A stretch of 64,000 nucleotides of DNA, taken from contig NC_037597.1 of the NCBI RefSeq assembly GCF_003073045.1, positions 8,901,217-8,965,216 of the forward strand, given 5' to 3'. This DNA is from Pomacea canaliculata. Its lineage: Eukaryota; Mollusca; Gastropoda; Architaenioglossa; Ampullariidae. Made by a program: the position numbers and the translations under genes. Under the pieces are notes generated by a model. That model was not told the origin of the DNA. It was given only the letters and a program-made list of their open reading frames with translations, and searched no databases. Positions 51,193 through 64,000 of this stretch are shown here, piece by piece. Each line of letters starts with the position of its first letter. Within the stretch, counting starts at the first letter, position 1.

Positions 51193-54100
51193 TTCATCCT
51201 TCAGCATTCGACGAGCATAATCTGCTTCAATGGTACCACCATGCTTGTGGGCAAAGTCCTCCACACCTGCTCGATCTTTTAGCTTCACAAGAGTCTAAGG
51301 TTGTCATGAAAGAAAACAATAAAAATGTAGCATGTGCAGCAGAATAATATCCGTTCTTCCAACTCACTCTGATGAGAAGCACAGTGTTATGTAAAGTTTG
51401 CCAAACCTTTTGAACAAAGTAAGAGAGGCAGCCTTAGGTGCTGTACATGCTTTCTGCTGATATAGGAAGGTTTCTTCTATGTAAAAAGCTGAAACTACAA
51501 AGCAGTTGTGGTTTATTTACCTCAACAGTGACTTTGTGGTTACTAATTTTCTTGCTTAGAGATAGTCTTATGTCAAGATCTTCCACCAGCTCCAGATATT
51601 TGGTCAGGATCTGTAACAACAGACACTACTACTGACTACTTGCTGTGTAAATATCACTAGCATACTCCTGAAGATATAATATATTGATCACCACATTTTA
51701 TATATACGCAAATCATTAGTTTAGTTATGTTGTATGATTATAAATCAAATGACCAAATGTGAGGAAACTATTTCACTAGAAACAGGACATACAAACTAAA
51801 AGCTTCATGCAGCTAATATAATAAGCAAATCATTTGAACATGGGTATAGCGCCCTATCTCCCTCCACCCCACCCACCCACAAAACACACACACACACAAA
51901 AGTGCATACTTCGGTTCTAGATAAGGTTTTTAAACCTGATTGAGGATTGCAGAAGCAGTTAGCGCCACCTCCCCTTCCTAGCTCTGGCCTCAGTGGGCCC
52001 AGGATTACTGTCTCAAGCTGATATTATTCAAACAACTTTAAAATAATAAGTGTGAGAAAATAATTTGTTGTTACAGCTGATCTTTAAAAAATCCACTAAT
52101 GCATAAATTTTAGATTGCATGAATATACATGGCTAAACTTGCATCAGTGGGAGCATTGAACTTGTTCAAGATTTCCACCACTTTATCAAAGCCTATTGGC
52201 GCCTTCATCTTCTTTCCACCAAACCAACTCTGCAAAAGTCAAGATGAACACCTTATAGATAACACTCTTTGTCCTTCCTTTCTCATTCCATCCTGTAAAC
52301 CTCAGATTCAAGATCCCTGTGTACAATTATATTAATTTCTGCTTTAAAAAAATCATTATACAATGTTATTACTATAGCAATTATAAGAAATTTTTTTTTT
52401 AATGAATTAAATGCAACATGAATAGTCTTTTATGTTTATGCACTGAGGTACTAAAATTTATATAGTTACTGCCCTCTAATACTGTATTAAGACAAAATGT
52501 TACACTACAAATACAAAGCCTCTATTAAATCCCTTTCAGGAAATTATTATTTGTCTGCACTGCAGATCATGTCGCCACTGAGCACAGCACCAAAAGTAAA
52601 ATACAAGATGTCACATACTTGCAGTCAGATAAAGATATCGCATTTAAAACTCTGGTGGATGCTGACATTAGACAATGAGAAGCACAAGGCGGCAATAATA
52701 CAAAGTCTCCAGTCACCAAAAGAAATAAAAGAGCAGATGTCACACAGCCATGAAACGTCCATTTTATGTTTCATGCTTTTTGAAAGCTAAATCTTAAAAA
52801 GTGATTTTAACTGATTTCACTCGCAGCTTGACATTTTTCTGATATTCTGTCATGAAGTGAAACATGGTGGATTAAGTCAAGGCACAACTCTGTCAGAGAG
52901 TGATGCTGAAGACATTTCGCTGGGCTGTGCATGCTTGGATAACTAAATTGTGCCTCGGCACGACTATTGTTTGGTACCGCACATCTACAAAGCCATTAGG
53001 ATTCTGATAAAAAAATAAATCAATTTAGACTCAGTCTTGTGTTTGATGAAATGATCTGTCAATCAATAGGATCAACATGATAGTGAAGCAGAGGGGATAA
53101 CCCAACTGTGCGACTTTCTCACCAATGAATGGCACAAAGAAACCTTTAGATAAAGGAGGCTTATAGTCAATGGGACACCAGAAGGCCATACTTGGAACCA
53201 AAAAGGTTGCAGATGAGCACATAGTTGAAGAGAAGGATGGTGAAGCATGTGTCAAATAATAGGCATAAAACTAACAACAGGCCCATAGAAACAATCACAA
53301 AAATACAGAGAGCTAATCCCCTTCAGCTGGTCAGGCAAAGAGTCAACTCTATCAACTGTTTACACAACCACCACTAGCAGTTTGTCAAGTGATGAGCTAT
53401 GCATACGCCAGGTATGTATTCTAGCTGGGTGAGCTGGAGAGTTTTCTAACTGCTGAAAATGTATACTTTCAGCTGCTTTGCCCTAACAGTCAGGATAGTG
53501 GTTTGTGATGTTGCACATCTGGATCCCAGCTTGTAATTGTATTTTTTTTCATTTGTAAAGTGACTATATATATATTTATAATCAAATATATCAATCAGTA
53601 CAAATTTACCTTTGCTGTTAATAAATTTTCAATGTCTGCCCAAGCATGGGCTTTGGCACGTGCACTCAGTGCAGTCCAAATATACTGTCGCTCTGGTATC
53701 TGGAAACATAGCATCATGACCCTTACAATTTTTTTAAGTTTCTACGATATTTTTCCAGATCTTTTGATACACTAATATCTCAATAATCTGATCACAGTGT
53801 TTTGGTAATGTCGGTTTTCCTTTCTTTCACAGACAGAGACACAGTTTAAAAATTGTCAATACACCAAGATCATAAATGTACACACAAGTCAAGACATCAC
53901 AAGTTAATGTGGGCAAAATGATCAACAGTTGCACCAACCTCATGTCTCTTCTTAAGAGAAAGAGGGCTGGATAAGCTATTCTGCAAGCCGAAAAAAAAAT
54001 GATTGATGTGAAAAATGCAGACATGAAACAATTATAACTTTTTGAGATAAATTTAAGTCTTACATGGCTGATATGCAACAAATGTTATTGCTACCATTTT

Positions 54101-57100
54101 CATGCAATAATCTCTGCCAATGCAAATAGTTTGAAATGAGATCCTTTCAAAGTATTTTATTTACCACTATTTTAGAGCTAACATAACACATCATAAATAA
54201 GGGGTGATTGGTCTGACCATGGAGAGGCTTAAGCTAATGTGGGTGGGTTTGGATCTCAGTTCTGACACACCTCTTTGTGCATGGAATTCTGTTCACAGGG
54301 ATGACATTTAGTAGTTTTTCTACATGTTTTCTACCCTCTGTGTGTGTGCATACACAATGGCACAAATGATGGAGACTTTTTAAGATAGACCTGATGTCTT
54401 TTAATGGCATGTAAATTTTCACGTGTTCATATAAAATTATATAAAAGCACTTTCAGTCTGCCTTCAGTGGCAGTGACAGAAGCTGTATAAATATTATTAA
54501 ATATGATATTGCTGAGTGGAACTATTTTAAGTGAATGCTGAAATTATGATCATGTTCTTCAGAAACATCTATGGGATATCCTTCCAAAGAGGCAGTATAG
54601 GATTTATATTTCTGCAGAAGGCTTTATATTAATACTTAATGTACACTCAAGCATGTACTACATACTGAAAAATTAGAAAAACGAGCTAAAGAGGAAATAA
54701 AAACAAAGAATGCTAGGAATGACCAAAACTAATGTAAAGATGTAATGTAGCATAGTACAAACTACTGGCATTCATAATTACTGTATAAATGGACTGTCCC
54801 TACCTCGAGCTCATGATGATGATAAAGGCATGAGTAGAAAAGAGTGGTGGTCAGAGGCATGTCTAGCAATGAATGACGCCGAGGAAAATCCCTGAAGACT
54901 TTTGTTCTACCCTCTGCTTCCAGCCTGGCATCAGAATCCTACAGAAGTGACAACAAATGATTTACAGCAGATCTTTAGATCTCTTTTCTCAGGAGACTTA
55001 AATAAGTAAACCTATTAATATACAAACCTATTAGTACGTATGCCAATTAAGCAATATGTAGTAACCCATAAACATATTAAGTGATTTTTGCATTTATGAG
55101 ACTTTATTAACAAACTGTCAAAAACTTAACATTTTTCCAGCTCTGTAAAACTTTCCTGTTTTTCCATACTTTTCTAGACTTTAAAACAAAACAAGACCTT
55201 CACACAAAACTGTATGAATTATGAAGAGAGATTTGTTAAGGAGCAAAGGACAACTTCACAGATAACAGAGTGCTTGTAAAAAAAATTCTCTCATTTTTAT
55301 TTTCTATGTTAGATGATTAATATATTTTTCAGTAGACAAACATGCTGCTATAGTGGGACGAGTGAATGAAGGCAACAGTCTGCTATAGTCTGACCAAAGT
55401 CTTACTTCAATTGGTAGCTGGCGCTCCAGCAGGTCCACATGTTCCCTAACTAAAGCTGCATCCCCTGCCATTGAAGAGTCTGCTTCAAAGTGAGTTCTGT
55501 AACAGTAAGGAAAGCAAGGCATACATCATGCACCAACAGTTTTGGTAAGATATGTCCAAAATATGCAGACAACATCTAAGACCTTTGCAGAAATTAACAG
55601 AAGGGCAGACGAAGTATCTGTGAATACTGCAGTTATCTATGAGAGGAGTATGTGCAACAAACCACTGCAATGTGCACTGCAGGGAGTTTTGAATAGGCAC
55701 CCTGACTGCTGACTATTTTTTTATGGCCGTTGTACAGTCATCCCAAGCTGTAAGCATAGATAAACATGACTAGTCTGCATTGAATCTACATTAAAGAGAA
55801 ACCCATTTGTTTTGTCCAGTTACTGTTAATTTCGAGACTTAAGACTCTTACCTGAGACATGTTTTCAGCATGGATACCTTGTTTCTGACATCTCCAGAGT
55901 TGCATATTACTTTGTACTTTACAATCTGCAACAAAATTTAACTCCAAGTTGTATATTACTTTGTGACCGAATTTCATAATTATATTCCAGTTATATAGCA
56001 GAAAATACCTTAAGAACAATCACCATTTACAAAACCTAAATACATCGATGCAAATTGTAAACACAAATAACTTACTGATGCCTCCTCTGTCCTTCTCAGA
56101 GATCTGAAAAGAAAATAACGAAAAAAAGTTGAAGAAGTAAAGGAAAAGAAAACAAAATTACCAGCTAAAAAAGACTATCAAGATGAAGATGTCGGCCACA
56201 CTAGTCCCTTTGTTTAAACTTCCCTCTATTTTCAGTCTAACCCATGCTTATTAAAGTTTTCTAAATAAGTATATAAGACATTTATTATTTCTACATTAAT
56301 GAGCACTTTAACACTCTTTAATATGACTGTAACCGGATAACCTACCACACAGCACACAATTGGCCTTCGGCTTCTATGCCATCCTCTACACGATATCTGT
56401 GAAAAATGTTGCTATCTTTTAACTGATTTGCTTGCACTTTTATGTGTGTTAAAAACAACATCCATAATTAAATTATTTTGTCATGATAATGATCTCCTGA
56501 TCACATCAACTAAACAGGAGTTTTTTCTGATCTGTTTGCTAAGTGACATCCTCACTCAGACTTTAATTAATATTGCAATAATAGTAAAATATTATATAAT
56601 AGTATTATTATGATCCATGTAATAAGAGCTATAATAAACTTAACTAATAAACATACTTACACCAATGTATCAACAAGTTCAGCATGTTCATAGTGAGCCC
56701 GAAGATAACTGAGATAATGATTAGCTGCCACAGGCCGTTTCGCTAGTTCTATAGAGAAAATAGATTTCTTCACTGTGTGGCGCAAATGCAGCACAGCCTG
56801 AGAAAAAAAGCATTATTTACAAGTTTGTTAAAATTATTGGGCAGATGAGCAAAAAGGACAGGATGCACAAGACATAAATACTTGGTTTTAGCAGTTAAAT
56901 ATTTTGTGCACTGTTCACAGTTCTTTATGATCAAAACTCACAAAGTTCAGCAGTGCAGGCATCAGTTTATTGACTGCTATTTCCTACTGAGAAGTACTAC
57001 AAAAATCTCAATAGCAAACTTGTATAGTGGTTAGGATTCTCACGTTTTTGTAAAAATTTAAGAGAGAAAAGTGTAGTCATTGATTTTGAACTACCATTTG

Positions 57101-60100
57101 GATAAAATGACAGTAAACTGCAAAAGGAGGCCCTGCAGTTGGCCTTTTCTACTATGTTGCTTTTTTCAGCTATTAAAACCTTGTTGATTTAACAAAATTT
57201 CCTTTAACTAGACATTCTTTTTTCATTCAGTATTTGTTCATTCACTATCATTTTGACCAGCAAAAAATCACAAGACTAATCGAGGTATACTGAGCAAATG
57301 TTTGTAAACATCAGGAGCCCATCATGTTAATGAGCTGAAGCACACAACTATTCCAGTCAAACAAACAGTAAGCTTTCTCTGGTTTTCCTATTCCTTTGAC
57401 AGCAGCAATAACATTTAATCATGTCGATAGGCAAATTCTACTGCTCTTAAGAGAAAGAAATTCCAAAATGACAATTCATCCATCTATGCAAAATTTTGGG
57501 CTCAACTGACATACATACATAACATGCTTTTTGAGTGTTTTTTTTTTACAGATATAAAAAAGTACATGGGAACTCACAGCTGTAATTGCATTGCCATCTT
57601 GCAGAGCTGTTGCTTGGTCTAGGAGAGCAAGTTTGTCTTCAAGCGCACGATATGCTTCAAGAGAGTATGCCTTGGGGGGGAAAAAGGGATAAAACCAAAA
57701 AGTTTCCTTACTTCTTATAATTTTTATTATAAATTTCATTCAAGTGTTGTAGTAATGATGGGGGTGGTAATTTAAAAATAATGAATATAGTCATGAATAA
57801 TAATTCAAACTAATAAACATATAAATAATCTGGCATAAAACAAAGGCATCATAAAAATAATCAAGTACATCTGATGAGTAAGAGTGAGAGAGATATATGT
57901 ATTTCATGTATTCCTACAGATTATAGAGAAAAAAATGTGTAATGTGAAAGACCATTATTATCAACAGTTGAAAGAAAAGCACCAAAAAACAACAAAGAAA
58001 AGAACAAACACATATATATATATAACCTACATCATCACAAGTAATAAAATCTACACCCTATGAAAACATGACTACCTCTCCTTTCATAATCCTGCGAAGT
58101 GTGGCTTCAACTGGCAACTTTATCCACCTCTCACGCCTTGCTGTCTGAACAAAGAAAATTGGGCTTACTAAAATGCATTGTTACCCATAATCATGACAAA
58201 TTGTGACAAAAAAGAAGAGTGAATCAGAATATCTTTGCAATTATTTGTTCATCAATGCATCTAGAAACCATGTATGTGTAAGCATGTGCATCTGTAATGC
58301 ATGCACCCACACCCACACTCACACAAACCTCCACTGATGGTATAAAATATGTAGTATGTATTAATTATACTTACCAGCAGCTGTTTTTTGAGAATCTGAA
58401 TAGTCTGCTGCATTTTCTCAACATCTTGTGGCCCTTTCTTCCCACTGTTGACCACTGGTGCACAAGCACACATATACACAAGCTTTACAAAAACCGCTAA
58501 ACTGTGAAATATTCTGTTTTTAAGGTGTTTATAAAGGATTCTCTTTTTTAAGAATCAGTCAGTCAACAATTGTTTTCATCAGGGAAACAGTATCTGCACT
58601 ATTTTTTGTAATTATATCAACTGATATTTTTATCAGGAATGAAATAAAGAACATGACACTGTTATAAATAAATGTGTACCAAACCAAAGCACAAGTCAAC
58701 ACATATCTGACCTTCTTCTATGCTCATGCTAAGGCTGCTTGAACTGGTATTTTTTTCAGGCACCATACTGACTTTTGGAAAGGCTTCAGATGTTGATTTT
58801 GGTGCTGCTGCAATCAAAGATTGAGTCTTCTTGGCCAACAATTAGGAATCAGTGTGATACAATGATCTTGTATGAAGGCACTCTGCTGCACTGCCAGGAC
58901 TTAATAAACCAACATTATCCTGATAATTCATATCTAATCAGGTGGTTTTAACATAATTCTTCTAACATTTCAGTAAAATATACGTGTTTATAGCAAAATT
59001 GTTTTACCTTCTCTTTAAAAACCTCATTAATATGTTACATCTCATAAATATGTGTTGTGTGTGCAAGATAAAGTTGTAAAAACAGCAGCATCAACAGATA
59101 TAACTGTCTCATCATTGCCCAGACTTGTTTCACTGTTTGGTCTGCACACATGTGCATGCACATATGCACCCACATACAAAATGCACACAATAAGCTTAAT
59201 TAACTATCCAGTAACCCCATAGTAACTTGAAAGTGGTTGGCATTTATTAAATAGCTTTAATTTTAATCAGTATTTGTGAAATAACATGCAGAAACTTTGA
59301 CGTAACAGGGCTTAAACTATATATATGTCTGACATTCTTATTGTATCTATGTATAAGGAAAGAGATCTTTACTTTTTGATATGTTAATGTAAGACAATTA
59401 CTTCTGTGTCAGTGATCAGTTTTGAATATGATCTATACCTGCTACTTCAATGGAGAGATGTTATAATGTGGGATATTGCTCAGTTTGTATTTAATAATTT
59501 CTGAATGACTCCTATTTTCAGATGCAAGTGCACTTGACAATCACTTTACAAATCTTATGAGCGGTAAAAGGAAAAGACTTAAACAGAGTGCATGCATATG
59601 TAAATACCAAGCAGAAGGCTATATTTGAGAAAATCTGGTATAAAAGATATGTCCTTCTATAATGGTTTGTATGCTTATTGTCCACTCAAAAATATTCACA
59701 AAAAAAGCCAAAGAATGTTCATCAGTTGATTATGCTTACCGAAAGTAAAACTCTGAGAACGAACATGATTGGCAGCCTTAGAGGCACTTCCAAAGGAGTA
59801 CTTGGGTTCTGGTACAGCAGGGGTAAGACGTAAGGAAGCAGGGGCAAGAACTGGAGTAGCAAGGGAAGATAAATCTGGAGCACAAGTATAGTCCACTCCC
59901 TTGTTCTCTATTAATTATGCATACAATTCAGAATAATTATACACAGTGTAATAATTATCACACAGAAGGAAAGCCTGAAGGGCACACAGCAAACAAGATA
60001 AAACAGGGATTAAAAAAAGAGCTTCTATATAAAATGAATGAGCTTGGAAGATCTAACTCTGGCAATAAATCATTTAAGACTTAATGGAGGAAAAAATAGC

Positions 60101-62961
60101 CCCACTAAAATGAATGCTGCTTGAACAACAATCACTCAATGACTTATATGTTTACTCATCTGCCAGCACCTAATCAGATCCAACATATCTGACAGAATTT
60201 CACTATGGTGAGTCTGCATTATCTGCCCATTGAAATGCTTTAGTTTCCCAAAGTACACAGAAAAGCATTGAGTCTGATGGCTTCAAGGCTATAGAAAAAC
60301 TTTGTAATTTGTCCTTAAAACTATCGCTATTTACACTTTGTAGGACAAAAGCAAGGAATTCATGCTTTATCCCATGTCTCGCAAACAAAAGTACCATCTG
60401 GCTGCAAAAAATTAAAGCGATGTAGCATATTGCATTGATTACAGGTGCAAAACACATACTTTCAAACCAGATATTTTACAAATGGGCTGCACATAAGATT
60501 CTGTAATTTACAAATACATATATTTTACCAAGATCTTCTCCAAAGATGATTGCAAATTGGTGTAGTCTTTATGCAGTGATGTTAATTTAACACATGTATA
60601 GTGTCATGTTACATCTTCACTAGATGAGTGCACATATAATGTAGTTTAACGATGTACTTTAAAGTATGTGGATAAGAAAGAATACTAACTTGTATAGAAG
60701 AAATATAGTTTCGCGAGATACTGGAATAAGGGAGAGGGCAGAACAAACAAGGTTTGATTGTACCATGATGAAGGTTACACACACACATAAGTAAATATGT
60801 TTGTTGTTGCACTTAGGATACATTGCAATTTTATTCTTTGCAAAACTGATATTTCAATTGAAAAATTCTACAGGCCAAGTCAAATGGAGTGAAAAACTTA
60901 AAGATATAGTGCAAAAGTGCAGAAAAGGAGCTGGTTGGAGAAATCAAGCAGCCATGGTTGCATGCATGTTTTTACAGACACTTGTTTTCATAAGATTAAA
61001 AAATATCTAATCATACCATAATGCACAAAGTTCCCTTCAATGCCAATGATTTCTGCATCGTCTTCATCATTAAAGTTTTTGATACCTTTCTTTAATGCCT
61101 CAACAGACACCTGTTTAACATATTAAGAAAATGTAAATTTAAATAATTATAAGAAATTTTAAAAAATGAAAACATGTCAGAAAAATAGGCAAATGATTGC
61201 AATAACTATTATGGCAAACTCACTAAATCTTTTGTAATGAAGACCATTGTAAGACAGGGTTGCATATTATCACCAACAATCTTCCTGATGGTCATAGTGG
61301 ACCATCCAGTGGACCTTCACCAAACAGCTAGAGGACCTGGACTTTGCAGATGATATTAATCTCCTATCTTATCAGCAACAATAACATGCACAAACCAAAC
61401 TGAGTAAGATAGCAGAGGAAGCAGAGAAGATTGGCTTAAAAGTCAGCAGAAAGAAGACCAAAGTGATGAGGATCAACAACAAGCAGGAACTACCAATCCA
61501 ACTTCAAGGAAAGAACATCTTGGAAACAGACCGATTCACATATCTGGGATCATTGTCAACAAGGACGGTGGAGCGGAAAATGACATCAAAAGCTGCATCA
61601 ACAAGGCCAGGCATGCTTTCAACAGCCTACGCCCCATCTGGAACTCCCAAGCATTATCCTTCTGCAGTAAGACCCGCATCGTCAACACCAATGGTATAAA
61701 TAGTATAAACCTTATCTGCAGCTCCTAGAAGTTAACAGCCTGTTCTGAATATTTTGCTCAAAGAGCTAGAGCAATCTAGTTTTAAAATGTGTTCGAATTC
61801 AGACAAATACAAATTTAAGAATGGATGTAAGTATTTTGTAAAAAGAATAATGGTTTGACAGGATATAGTATTAAATATAAGAGTATGCCCTCCAGATTAA
61901 GAATACAAATAATAAAACTAAAAAAGACAACAAAAAATATAAACATGCCTTCATCCATTAATTGTATAAAAGCATTAACGTTCATGTAGTTTAATAAAAC
62001 CAATTATATCTATACCCATATGCATACAACATTTTTTTTAAATATACTATCTGCCAGTGCATGAGTACTCACATCCTCATCAAAGACATTCTTCTTTGTG
62101 GTTGGTTTTACATTTTCCCAAATATCATCAGCATCATCTGAATCCTATTCTCATGACAAAAAACTCAATGAAACTTTGAACAATATTGTTTACAGATTAA
62201 GTTTTCAACCAGCACTTCATAATTTCAACAAAGACCTCTGAATACAAAATTATTTACAAATTTATTTCAAATTTACATTAATTATATTTAAAATTACATC
62301 AATAATTATTATTATTATTATCAGAAAGACTTCAATTCGAACCAACACTCTTTTGCCTTCTTGTTAAAAGGTTTAATATTAATAATAATAAAAGCAAGAA
62401 TTAAGAAATAATTTGTATATTGCTCATATATGCTCATCTATGAAGATATGTTATATATATATTATATGTAACTTACAAAACACTACTGAGAAACGAAACA
62501 TGATAAATGCAAATACCAGAGACTTAAATCTATGCTTAAGTATTGATAAACAACCGTAACACGAACTGAAATTTCCTTTACCCTCATTTTATGTAGTTGT
62601 ACTTGACTATTTTGACAGATTATCACTATTTAATTCCAGTGCCAAATTGTCAGTTATTGCAAATCGTCTTGTGATTTCAGATGAAATAAGCACGAAGTTA
62701 CAAATTTTTTCCCCTATGGCTACTTTACGGTTACAAGGTTTGCTAAGCGCAGTTTAAGACTCGCATTGTGGAGTTTCACGTCTCATGCCACACCCCTCCA
62801 TTTTTATTTCAGAGTTACTTCCCTTGCTCCCCCCTCCCCGCGCAGTCAAGCGCCAACGATCATTTCAAATGTCTGCGTAGATTGTAGTGTGTGCCACCCA
62901 GCTAATAATCTTTGCTAGTAAAAACAATCGTAAAAAGGGGAATCGCCTATCTCATTACCAT
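51193..62961 (-). CDS. VIPAS39: VIPAS39 / SPE-39 homologue, VPS33B partner
   Basis: Exons: 62144-62073, 61110-61017, 59907-59740, 58807-58712, 58454-58375, 58144-58076, 57670-57578, 56797-56661, 56103-56076, 55925-55852, 55496-55406, 54938-54804, 53980-53939, 53699-53610, 52229-52143, 51610-51521 and 51294-51193. The likely start is a lone ATG at 62961-62959 before a GTAATG donor. About 517 residues are recovered, against 493 in human. Matches include YRALEDKLALLDQA..DGNAITA (human FRSLQDKLQLLEEA..DGNVITA), RTEEAS, HVDLLERQLPIE, DMPLTTTLFYSCLYHH, IPERQYIWTALSARAK and KAPIGFDKVVEILNKFNAP. It pairs with VPS33B in the CHEVI complex for endosome and lysosome-related-organelle traffic (family knowledge). 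The extreme C-terminus after MLKDE is not found; the frame past the donor would add about 34 residues. Confidence 0.93.
61221..61700 (+). mobile_element. LINE reverse-transcriptase fragment in a VIPAS39 intron
   Basis: Bases from about 61225 read VRQGCILSPTIFLMV. After a frame change comes WTFTKQLEDLDFADDINLLS, which holds the FADD catalytic box. Then come IAEEAEKIGLKVSRKKTKVM, INNKQELPIQLQGKNI and DRFTYLGS, followed by another frame change into NKDGGAENDIKSCINKARHA. At least two frameshifts make it dead. The endonuclease part and both ends are missing. It is antisense to the host gene and related to the fragment at 42.2 kb. Confidence 0.9.
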
Positions 62962-63235
62962 GTGATCTCTTAAACGTGACGTTAGCAGTTGGGAATGCGG
63001 ATGATTCCAAAGCGTTGCGTTGTACCAATTTACACCTATTGGTAACCAGCTTGGTAGTACAGTACTATCCACGTACATGATGCACTTTGTAGTATAAATT
63101 CACAGCACAGCAAAACTATCATGTATAATCCTAGTGATAGGGATCATCTTTGGCTGCCCACATCGGTTGTTTCCGTTAAAAAGCTGACTGCTGAATTCTG
63201 TATAGCGAACGGCACGGCGGAGTTCAAGAATTAAA
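62962..63235. promoter_or_regulatory. Bidirectional promoter of VIPAS39 and the ABHD12-like gene
   Basis: The two proposed start codons are divergent and separated by 274 bases with no exon signal between them. No TATA box is placed convincingly for either gene. Confidence 0.45.
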
Positions 63236-63774
63236 ATGCTTTGGCAAAGAAAGAAGTTGACACGGTTTGTCTCAGCCCATCATCTCATCATGTTTATATT
63301 ATTATTGCCTATATTAGAAATGCACACAAATTTGAAGAGCTTTAAGAACTATAATTTGTAAAACTATTTTACAGTTTTAAAAAAATTGTAATCTGCTTAG
63401 ACCCAGGTAACATTCAAGTGATATTAAGAGGGTGAGATAAATAGGCCAGGAGGCCTAGGCAAATCATAGCCAGACTCTACTACTGCTACCACAATGATTA
63501 CTGAAGTACTGTGAAGACAACACTAGCCAAAAGTTTAATGTATAAGGACAATATTTCAGGCGATCAATTCAACAATTGCTCATTCTGTTCATAGAGAACA
63601 TAGTTGCTTACATTTGACAACAATGGTATGGCAGTTTTATTTTCTACTGTTTATTCCTCTTCAGAAAGATGCTGCATATCATAATTGGGATATTATTCTT
63701 GGTTTATGTCATCATTCCACTTATGGTACTGATATTTCCTAGCATTGTTGCCTTCATGGTCTATGCAAATGCCT
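63236..63774 (+). CDS. ABHD12-like hydrolase, first two exons (partial)
   Basis: Proposed exons: 63236-63264 (donor GTTTGT) and 63665-63774 (donor GTAAGT); the gene runs off the right edge. They join to MLWQRKKLTRKMLHI, then a hydrophobic helix with YVIIPLMVLIFPSIVAFMVY and AN. This aligns without gaps to the membrane anchor of human ABHD12 ([20 protein letters not shown], LN), sharing the Tyr, both Pro, Ile, Ala and Asn positions. An in-frame TAG 30 bases upstream supports the ATG. ABHD12 is a membrane lysophosphatidylserine and monoacylglycerol lipase, but the catalytic part is outside the window. The first exon has a weak donor, so an alternative start at the ATG in exon 2 (63670) is possible. 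Confidence 0.6.
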
Positions 63775-64000
63775 GTAAGTATAGTGTTCTGCATTGTCCA
63801 TATTTTAATGGGTGTTCAGTATTTTAGATGTACAGAGTAGATAATATAAATCAATAAATCATCCTTTCAAGACTTTGAACTGGATATTGACCCTTTTAAG
63901 ATAGAGTATATAATGTTTTTGAGGTTTAAGTAGTCACAAGTATGTGTGTATGCATGGTTTGACTGGGAAGACTTATCTGTTTTAGATAAAGCTGAAAAGG
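63775..64000 (+). other. Intron of the ABHD12-like gene
   Basis: It follows the GTAAGT donor. There is no further exon before the window ends. Confidence 0.5.

Noticed and set aside
53280-54300. Possible tRNA-derived SINEs near TGGATCCCAG and TGGATCTCAG
   Set aside because: B-box-like words only; no shared body, A box or target duplication could be shown by eye.
56345-56401. Possible extra VIPAS39 exon (minus strand, YRVEDGIEAEGQ)
   Set aside because: Splice-like edges and matching phase, but direct joining of the flanking exons gives VDTLVSLRRTEEAS, which aligns to human without a gap; including it would add sequence not seen in the family.

Overview
The window is animal nuclear DNA. Its genes are split by GT-AG introns, exons join in frame, and AT-rich introns and spacers carry microsatellites and decayed transposons. 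The proteins resemble both vertebrate and protostome families, and codon and repeat style suggest an invertebrate, most likely a mollusc (inference). I see no virus-like or LTR element, no CRISPR array and no bacterial operon.

Layout: (1) 0.3-3.3 kb, minus: 5' part of ZFYVE21, with a mariner remnant in its intron. (2) 3.8-5.5 kb, plus: membrane-anchored kelch-repeat protein. (3) 8.7-11.9 kb, minus: CNRIP1 homologue. (4) 14.45 kb, minus: tRNA-Ser(GCT). (5) 15.6-16.4 kb, minus: dead LINE. (6) 19.5-21.5 kb, minus: complete cornichon (CNIH1-type) gene, with a hAT MITE downstream. (7) 24.7-36.8 kb, plus: 20-exon gene for a Notch DSL-type ligand with MNNL, DSL, about 22 EGF repeats, one membrane span and a short tail. 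(8) 38.5-41.4 kb, minus: AVEN. (9) 41.6-49.6 kb, plus: 12-exon S9-family serine peptidase with an arginine-rich leader. (10) 51.2-63.0 kb, minus: VIPAS39 (SPE-39). (11) 63.2 kb to the end, plus: first two exons of an ABHD12-like hydrolase.

Three gene pairs are head to head over short gaps: ZFYVE21/kelch, AVEN/S9 peptidase and VIPAS39/ABHD12-like. Two pairs converge: DSL ligand/AVEN and S9 peptidase/VIPAS39. Several products act in membrane traffic or at the cell surface (ZFYVE21 on endosomes, cornichon in ER export, VIPAS39 with VPS33B, a Notch ligand), but the gene order looks like inherited linkage rather than a functional cluster.

The most unusual locus is the DSL-ligand gene. Its DSL domain has a shortened loop, canonical EGF repeats follow the DSL directly, many repeats carry O-glucose and O-fucose motifs, and its cytoplasmic tail has no lysine. 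Exon coordinates were built by hand from splice sites and reading phase; each model stays in frame throughout, but no transcript evidence was available.
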